The notes under the pieces are model-generated. The model was not told the origin of the DNA, ran no database searches, and saw only the letters and a list, made by a program, of their open reading frames with translations. Position numbers and translations under genes: made by a program. From an uncultured Muribaculaceae bacterium (GTDB lineage: Bacteria > Bacteroidota > Bacteroidia > Bacteroidales > Muribaculaceae), in assembly GCA_934555895.1 (NCBI GenBank), contig CAKTFH010000043.1, positions 1-10,969 on the forward strand: a DNA stretch of 10,969 nt. Reading direction: 5' to 3'. Shown here one piece after another: positions 7,279-10,969 of the stretch (positions are counted from its first letter, which is position 1; the number at the start of each line of letters is the position of its first letter).

Positions 7279-8520
7279 ATGAAGCGATTTGCAACCATAT
7301 TCACTACTATACTTCTCGCCGTCGCAGCGGCAGTGGCCCAGAAGCCGGTTAAGCCTGGCATCGAGGTGCTGCGTGACGGAGGATTCGAAGCCCTGAAAGG
7401 GAAACGTGTGGCTTTGATAACCAATCCCACCGGCGTAGACAACAACCTGCGCTCCACCATCGATATTCTGCACGAGGCACCGGAGGTGAATCTCGTGGCT
7501 CTTTTCGCCCCCGAACACGGAGTGCGAGGTGACATTCCGGCCGGACAGAAAGTGCAGTCGGCCACCGACCCCGCCACCGGGGTGAAGGTCTATTCGCTCT
7601 ACGGGGCCACACGGCGTCCGACAGCAGCCATGCTCAAGGATGTGGATGTAGTGGTCTACGACATACAGGACAACGGTTGCCGCTCCTATACTTTCATCTC
7701 CACCATGGGGCTTGCCATGGAGCAATGCGCACGCCTCGGCAAGGAGTTCGTTGTGCTTGATCGTCCAAATCCGCTTGGAGGAAATAAGATTGAAGGCCTG
7801 CTCACCGAACCCGACTGCATCAGTTTCGTTAGCCAGTATCCCATCCCATATATATACGGCCTCACTCCCGGCGAACTTGCCCGACTTCTCGTTGACGAAG
7901 GCATGATTGACACCGGAGGCAAAACGCTGAAACTTACCGTAGTGCCTATGGAAGGATGGAGCCGCGACATGACTTTCGATGACACCGGGATGCCTTGGGT
8001 GCTCCCATCGCCCCATATTCCCTCGGCTGAGACCGCCGTATATTATCCCGCGACAGGCATTGCGGGCGAACTCGATTACCTGAACATCGGCGTTGGCTAC
8101 ACTCTCCCCTTCCGCACGTTCGCCGCGCCATGGATACCCTCGCGCAAGCTCGCCGACGCGCTCAACGCGCTCGACATTCCCGGCGTGCGATTTCGTCCAG
8201 TCAGCTACAAACCATATTACGGCTTCCTCAACGGTCAGCAGCTCAACGGTGTGGAGGTATTTGTAACCGATTTTGAGAAAGCTAACCTCACGCTCATTCA
8301 ATATTATGTAATGCAGGAAATCGCACGACTTTGTCCTGATAAGAAAGCATCCGTGGCAGCCAACCCGAAACGTTTCACGATGTTTGACAACGTGAACGGC
8401 TCCAAAGCCGTGCGGCAAAAATTCTTCCGCAACCACCGTGTGGCCGACATCAAGGAATTATGGATGAAAGATGTGCCCGCATTCAGGCAGACCGCTAAAA
8501 AATATCACCTCTACCGATGA
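7279..8520 (+). CDS. namZ: DUF1343 exo-beta-N-acetylmuramidase (NamZ-like)
   Basis: Exported DUF1343 protein of 413 residues. Founding member NamZ of Bacillus subtilis removes MurNAc from the non-reducing ends of peptidoglycan fragments, and T. forsythia has two homologues. Signal peptide at 1-20 (cleavage AVA/Q), so a periplasmic site is likely. Family motifs: RVALITNPTGVD (43-54), LFAPEHGVRGD with E79-H80, E79 matching the proposed catalytic Glu, VYDIQDNGCRSYTF with D128 (126-139), VVLDRPNPLGG (158-168), PSPHIPSAETAVYYPATG (243-260) and GAPWI-like AAPWI. At 268-275 it reads LNIGVGYT where many family members have a SEGRGTT-type segment, suggesting a separate subgroup. The upstream TTG at 7273 is in frame, but ATG 7279 gives a standard signal peptide. 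The stop overlaps the next start as ATGA, implying translational coupling. Confidence 0.9.
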   Translation: MKRFATIFTTILLAVAAAVAQKPVKPGIEVLRDGGFEALKGKRVALITNPTGVDNNLRSTIDILHEAPEVNLVALFAPEHGVRGDIPAGQKVQSATDPATGVKVYSLYGATRRPTAAMLKDVDVVVYDIQDNGCRSYTFISTMGLAMEQCARLGKEFVVLDRPNPLGGNKIEGLLTEPDCISFVSQYPIPYIYGLTPGELARLLVDEGMIDTGGKTLKLTVVPMEGWSRDMTFDDTGMPWVLPSPHIPSAETAVYYPATGIAGELDYLNIGVGYTLPFRTFAAPWIPSRKLADALNALDIPGVRFRPVSYKPYYGFLNGQQLNGVEVFVTDFEKANLTLIQYYVMQEIARLCPDKKASVAANPKRFTMFDNVNGSKAVRQKFFRNHRVADIKELWMKDVPAFRQTAKKYHLYR

Positions 8521-9371
8521 AACTCATAGCCGACGGCGGAAGCACTAAAGTGCAATGGATAATGGTCAGCGACTCCGCTGACTACCACGCCTCAGAGACA
8601 TTTGTCACCCGTGGCCTCAACCCATCGGTGATGACAACCGATGAAATAACCGCCATCCTGCACCACGATTTTTCCTCCACCCCTTATGCATTGACAGCAG
8701 ATAAAGTGGAATATTACGGCGCCGGATGCCGTGGGGCAGCATCCGAGGCTATGGAGGAAGTGCTCCGCACCATATTCACGAAAGCTCAGAAAATAACCGT
8801 GGGGAGCGATATGCTCGGTGCCTGCCGGGCCGTGGCTCCAGAAGGCGAGATGTCGATAGTGTGCATACTCGGCACCGGAGCCAACTCATGTCTTTACGAC
8901 GGGAATGAAATCATCGACAACGTGCCTCCGCTCGGCTATATCCTCGGCGACGAGGGGTCGGGCACATGGCTCGGCAAACGCCTGCTCCATGCCGTACTGA
9001 AGGAAAATCTGCCGCAGGAACTGCTCCACAGTTTCCGCAACACCTACCCTATCGGTTACGACGAGATAATCCGACGCATCTACCGCCCTGCGCCCGCCGA
9101 TGGAGCACCCAATGCGTTTGTTGCGTCATTCGCCCCATTCATGTCGACCCACATCGGCCATCCCGAAATCGCGGCCATGGTACGTGAAGGCTTCGACAGA
9201 TTCCTGACAGCCAATGCGCTGCTCTACTTCCGGCGCCACCAGTCGCTCTCCCCTACTACCGGCCTTCACTTCGTGGGCTCCATCGCCGCCACCTTTGCCG
9301 CCCAGCTCTCCGAAGCCTGTGCGGCCCACAGCCTCCGCCTTTCCTCAGTCCGCTCCACCCCCCTGAGCTGA
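8517..9371 (+). CDS. BadF/BcrA-type amino-sugar kinase (MurK/NagK-like), C-terminus probably clipped
   Basis: Cytosolic sugar kinase of the ASKHA fold, 284 residues, BadF/BadG/BcrA/BcrD family that includes N-acetylglucosamine kinase and MurNAc kinase MurK. Visible motifs: phosphate-1 loop IADGGSTKVQW (4-14), YGAGC (67-71), VGSDMLGACRA (95-105) with the likely catalytic Asp98, phosphate-2 loop ILGTGANSCLYDG (117-129), GYILGDEGSGTWLGK (140-154) and the C-terminal adenosine segment GLHFVGSIA (249-257). It would phosphorylate MurNAc or GlcNAc released by NamZ and imported; which sugar is preferred cannot be told. Its start overlaps the NamZ stop by 4 nt. Homologues usually end in a segment like RSP(M/L)EGL plus a few residues; here it ends RSTPLS after a run of six C, and AT-rich foreign-looking DNA starts at once. 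That suggests loss of about 8-12 terminal residues. Confidence 0.86.
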   Translation: MKLIADGGSTKVQWIMVSDSADYHASETFVTRGLNPSVMTTDEITAILHHDFSSTPYALTADKVEYYGAGCRGAASEAMEEVLRTIFTKAQKITVGSDMLGACRAVAPEGEMSIVCILGTGANSCLYDGNEIIDNVPPLGYILGDEGSGTWLGKRLLHAVLKENLPQELLHSFRNTYPIGYDEIIRRIYRPAPADGAPNAFVASFAPFMSTHIGHPEIAAMVREGFDRFLTANALLYFRRHQSLSPTTGLHFVGSIAATFAAQLSEACAAHSLRLSSVRSTPLS

Positions 9372-9623
9372 ATGATAACAAATTAGCTTCTTAGATTATA
9401 TTGGATGTTTTGTTTCATTATATGTTTTTCAATACATTCAATTGCAATCTCTAAATTAATTTATAACTTTGTATTGTAACAAAATGAAGCATCAAAATGC
9501 GGTAATGTTTCAAATGTGGCATTTTTATTAATCCACTAAAATTATAACTATCAATCAGGAGTTGAGAGCATTATCCATTATTAAAAAGACCATTGATATT
9601 TTCGTTTATTAGCCTGTGACTGA
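9372..9623. other. AT-rich gap at the start of the acquired island
   Basis: This 252-nt stretch is much richer in A and T than the preceding operon. It holds no convincing gene on either strand, only a 15-codon ATG ORF (9484-9531) in the expected leader. It does contain a well-formed promoter (9442-9471) and a weak hairpin AAAATGC/GCATTTT (9494-9500 with 9519-9525). The ten bases CTGAATGATA occur at both ends of it (9368-9377 and 9620-9629). Confidence 0.5.
9442..9471 (+). promoter_or_regulatory. Promoter of the methyltransferase-endonuclease pair
   Basis: TTG at 9442-9444, a 19-nt spacer, then TAACTTTG at 9464-9471 fit the Bacteroidetes -33/-7 arrangement well, better than any other promoter in the window. 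The -33 element lies inside the palindrome ATTGCAAT (9441-9448). TTTGT and ACAAA arms (9468-9483) surround the likely start site, so a regulator or the methyltransferase could bind here; that is speculative. The leader to the ATG at 9624 would be about 145 nt. Confidence 0.6.
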
Positions 9624-10571
9624 ATGATAGTACAAACTATGACAAAAACGAAGGCAAAGCCTTTCCTGAAATGGGCAGGTGGCAAGACTCAGTTGCTTCC
9701 CACCATCGACACATTCTTGCCCGATACCTTTCAAGGCGAGGATGATGTCACCTACATCGAACCATTTGTGGGTGGAGGGGCTATGCTGTTCTACATGCTA
9801 CAAAAATACCCCAATATCAAACGAGCCATAATCAATGACATCAACCCTCATCTTGTAAAGACATATAGGATTATCAGAGATGAGCCCTACTCATTAATAG
9901 ATACCTTGAATGACCTACAAATTCAGTTTAAGGCAATGGAGGACTATGACAAGAAGAAAGAATTATATCTTGACATCAGGACTCGTTTCAATCAGCAAGC
10001 AATATCCGGGACCGAAGAGGCTGCTTATATGATATTTTTGAACCGCACATGCTTTAATGGCCTTTACAGGGAAAACTCCAAGGGCGGATTCAATGTTCCG
10101 TTTGGGCGATACTCCAATCCAACAATCTGCGATGAAAAATTGATACTCGCCGATAGCGAAATATTGCAGAAGGTTGAGATAATGACTGGGGATTTCTCTC
10201 ATACTGCGGAGCATATCCAAGGATACACATTCTTTTATTTTGACCCTCCTTATCGTCCTCTTGACGCAACTTCAAGTTTTAATTCTTATGTAAAGGAATC
10301 ATTTGACGATAATGAACAAATCCGGTTAAGGAATTTCTATTCTGACCTCTCCGCCGGAGGATGTTATGCAATGCTCAGCAACTCAGACTGCAAAGGCCGT
10401 AATGCCGATGACGATTTCTTTGACAGGCTTTACGCTGACTTCTTTATAGAACGAGTTTATGCAAAAAGATGCATTAACGCTAATGCGTCCAAACGCGGAA
10501 CTTTAACCGAGTTGCTGATAAGAAACTACGAAAACTACCAAGGTGCACCCTTGAATCTCTTTAATATCTAA
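9624..10571 (+). CDS. DpnM/Dam-like adenine-N6 DNA methyltransferase, probably GATC-specific
   Basis: Alpha-class N6-adenine methyltransferase of 315 residues (DpnM, 284 residues, and E. coli Dam family). PFLKWAGGKTQLLP at 13-26 is the typical N-terminal motif X. PFVGGGAM at 47-54 is motif I for S-adenosylmethionine binding. A central block NRTCFNGLYRENSKGG (140-155) is shared with Dam/DpnM. DPPY at 207-210 is the catalytic motif IV. The C-terminal block KRCINANASKRG (281-292) resembles the KRSINSNANKRG-type segment of GATC enzymes. GATC recognition is inferred from these similarities and from the DpnII-like neighbour. ATG 9639 (MTKTKAKPF) is an equally good start; 9624 is the longest. Codon use is AT-richer than upstream, pointing to horizontal acquisition. 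It would protect host DNA from the partner nuclease, or act as an orphan epigenetic methylase if that partner is dead. Confidence 0.9.
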   Translation: MIVQTMTKTKAKPFLKWAGGKTQLLPTIDTFLPDTFQGEDDVTYIEPFVGGGAMLFYMLQKYPNIKRAIINDINPHLVKTYRIIRDEPYSLIDTLNDLQIQFKAMEDYDKKKELYLDIRTRFNQQAISGTEEAAYMIFLNRTCFNGLYRENSKGGFNVPFGRYSNPTICDEKLILADSEILQKVEIMTGDFSHTAEHIQGYTFFYFDPPYRPLDATSSFNSYVKESFDDNEQIRLRNFYSDLSAGGCYAMLSNSDCKGRNADDDFFDRLYADFFIERVYAKRCINANASKRGTLTELLIRNYENYQGAPLNLFNI

Positions 10572-10575
10572 AGCC

Positions 10576-10932
10576 ATGCCCGACAGATTTTCAGACTTCA
10601 TGAAACCGCTGAAAGAGACACATTTTTCTCTCAAAGATTATGTGGACTTCCCGAAAGTGGCAGCCAATGTAGAAGCCATTTCTATAAAACTTAACCAACT
10701 CAATTATCTGATTGGTCAGGATGATATGGCTGCGGCGGTTAAATGGCTATGGGTAGAGAATCCGAAAGTGTTCTCCGTATTGGATGTTCTTATTGCCGTC
10801 AGAACAAAGGACAAGAAGAAAGCCATTGATGTTTATGGCAATATTCATTTGCTCAGCGATTACTTCTCATCGCCGGAACAGGTGACAGAATTTCTTAGAG
10901 CTTGTTTAAAAACAAATGTGAATGAAAAATGA
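10576..10932 (+). pseudogene. N-terminal part of a DpnII-family restriction endonuclease (truncated or split)
   Basis: This 118-codon ORF starts 4 nt after the methyltransferase. It resembles the N-terminal 110 or so residues of DpnII (about 288 residues): a short helix start FSDFMKPL, then DYVDFPKVAANVEAISIKLNQLNYLIG (21-47) corresponding to DFPKV..NV..I...LN..N.LIG, and a VLDVLIAVR segment near 68-76 corresponding to PLLIAKR. It stops at about the end of that domain, after EFLRACLKTNVNEK. The catalytic C-terminal half, with the PD-(D/E)xK-like residues, is not encoded before the stop, and only 37 nt of window remain. It may be a broken gene, a frameshifted gene (in another frame LFKNK follows FLRA, resembling the expected continuation) or the first half of a split enzyme. 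The family assignment is from memory of DpnII. Confidence 0.68.
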
Positions 10933-10950
10933 GCATCAGTCGGATGCTCA
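10930..10950 (+). repeat. Perfect 8-bp hairpin overlapping the stop codon
   Basis: TGAGCATC (10930-10937) and GATGCTCA (10943-10950) pair perfectly around the 5-nt loop AGTCG. The left arm includes the TGA stop of the DpnII-like ORF. Only a weak T-rich stretch (ATTTATCCTTT) follows, so it is a poor classical terminator. It may instead be an RNA processing site or part of a repeat that extends beyond the window. Confidence 0.45.
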
Positions 10951-10969
10951 GGCATTTATCCTTTGTGGA

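Noticed and set aside
6501..7577. Minus-strand open frame (358 codons) opposite the permease and namZ
   Set aside because: It spans two real genes on the other strand and shows no domain signature.
7165..8436. Long minus-strand open frame (423 codons) opposite namZ
   Set aside because: It lies opposite a well-supported gene, has no recognisable motifs and is rich in His/Gly/Val, as expected for the antisense of a biased codon set.
9484..9531. 15-codon ORF in the methyltransferase leader (MKHQNAVMFQMWHFY)
   Set aside because: Too short to call a gene; no ribosome binding site or typical leader-peptide residue run. Mentioned only as part of the leader.
9372..9623. Possible attachment site or insertion sequence at the island border
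   Set aside because: No tRNA gene, integrase, transposase or terminal inverted repeats are visible; only a 10-base direct repeat.

Overview
The window looks like the chromosome of a gut-type Bacteroidales, plausibly a Muribaculaceae member. The reasons are: a short primary sigma factor without region 1.1 that starts MRQLK; several upstream boxes matching the Bacteroidetes -7 consensus TAnnTTTG; a general lack of Shine-Dalgarno sequences; a moderately GC-rich core; and a secreted protein ending in a sorting-tail-like segment. The family-level placement is inference from memory of homologues. No database search was possible.

Layout. Positions 1-235 appear non-coding and end in the promoter of the primary sigma factor gene rpoD (302-1162, +). 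A strong inverted repeat at 1207-1257 separates rpoD from two convergent minus-strand genes. These two form a likely operon read leftward from 4501: a secreted protein resembling a Bacteroides polysaccharide-deacetylase/glycosidase-like family of unknown function (2807-4501), then a secreted endonuclease I family nuclease with an extra C-terminal beta domain (1283-2788). A divergent promoter region at about 4502-4647 separates this pair from a rightward operon.

The rightward operon (4648-9371) is a compact peptidoglycan salvage set: a SpoIID-domain protein (lytic-transglycosylase-like), an AmpG-like muropeptide permease, a DUF1343/NamZ exo-beta-N-acetylmuramidase with a signal peptide, and a BadF/BcrA-type amino-sugar kinase resembling MurK/NagK. 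The gaps are 5 nt, 25 nt and a 4-nt ATGA overlap. Together they would release MurNAc from wall fragments in the periplasm, import muropeptides and phosphorylate the sugar. The MurQ etherase expected next in that pathway is not in the window.

From about 9372 the sequence becomes clearly AT-richer with different codon use. This part holds a DpnM-like GATC-type adenine methyltransferase (9624-10571) and, 4 nt later, a 118-residue ORF matching only the N-terminal part of DpnII-family endonucleases (10576-10932). It looks like an acquired restriction-modification island whose nuclease is truncated or split. The island begins immediately after the kinase stop codon, and the kinase appears to lack its usual last few residues, so the insertion may have clipped it.

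I found no RNA genes, CRISPR array or complete mobile element. The most interesting points are the SpoIID protein without an export signal in front of AmpG, the altered active-site segment of the NamZ homologue, the near-leaderless start of the operon, and the island junction with the incomplete DpnII gene.
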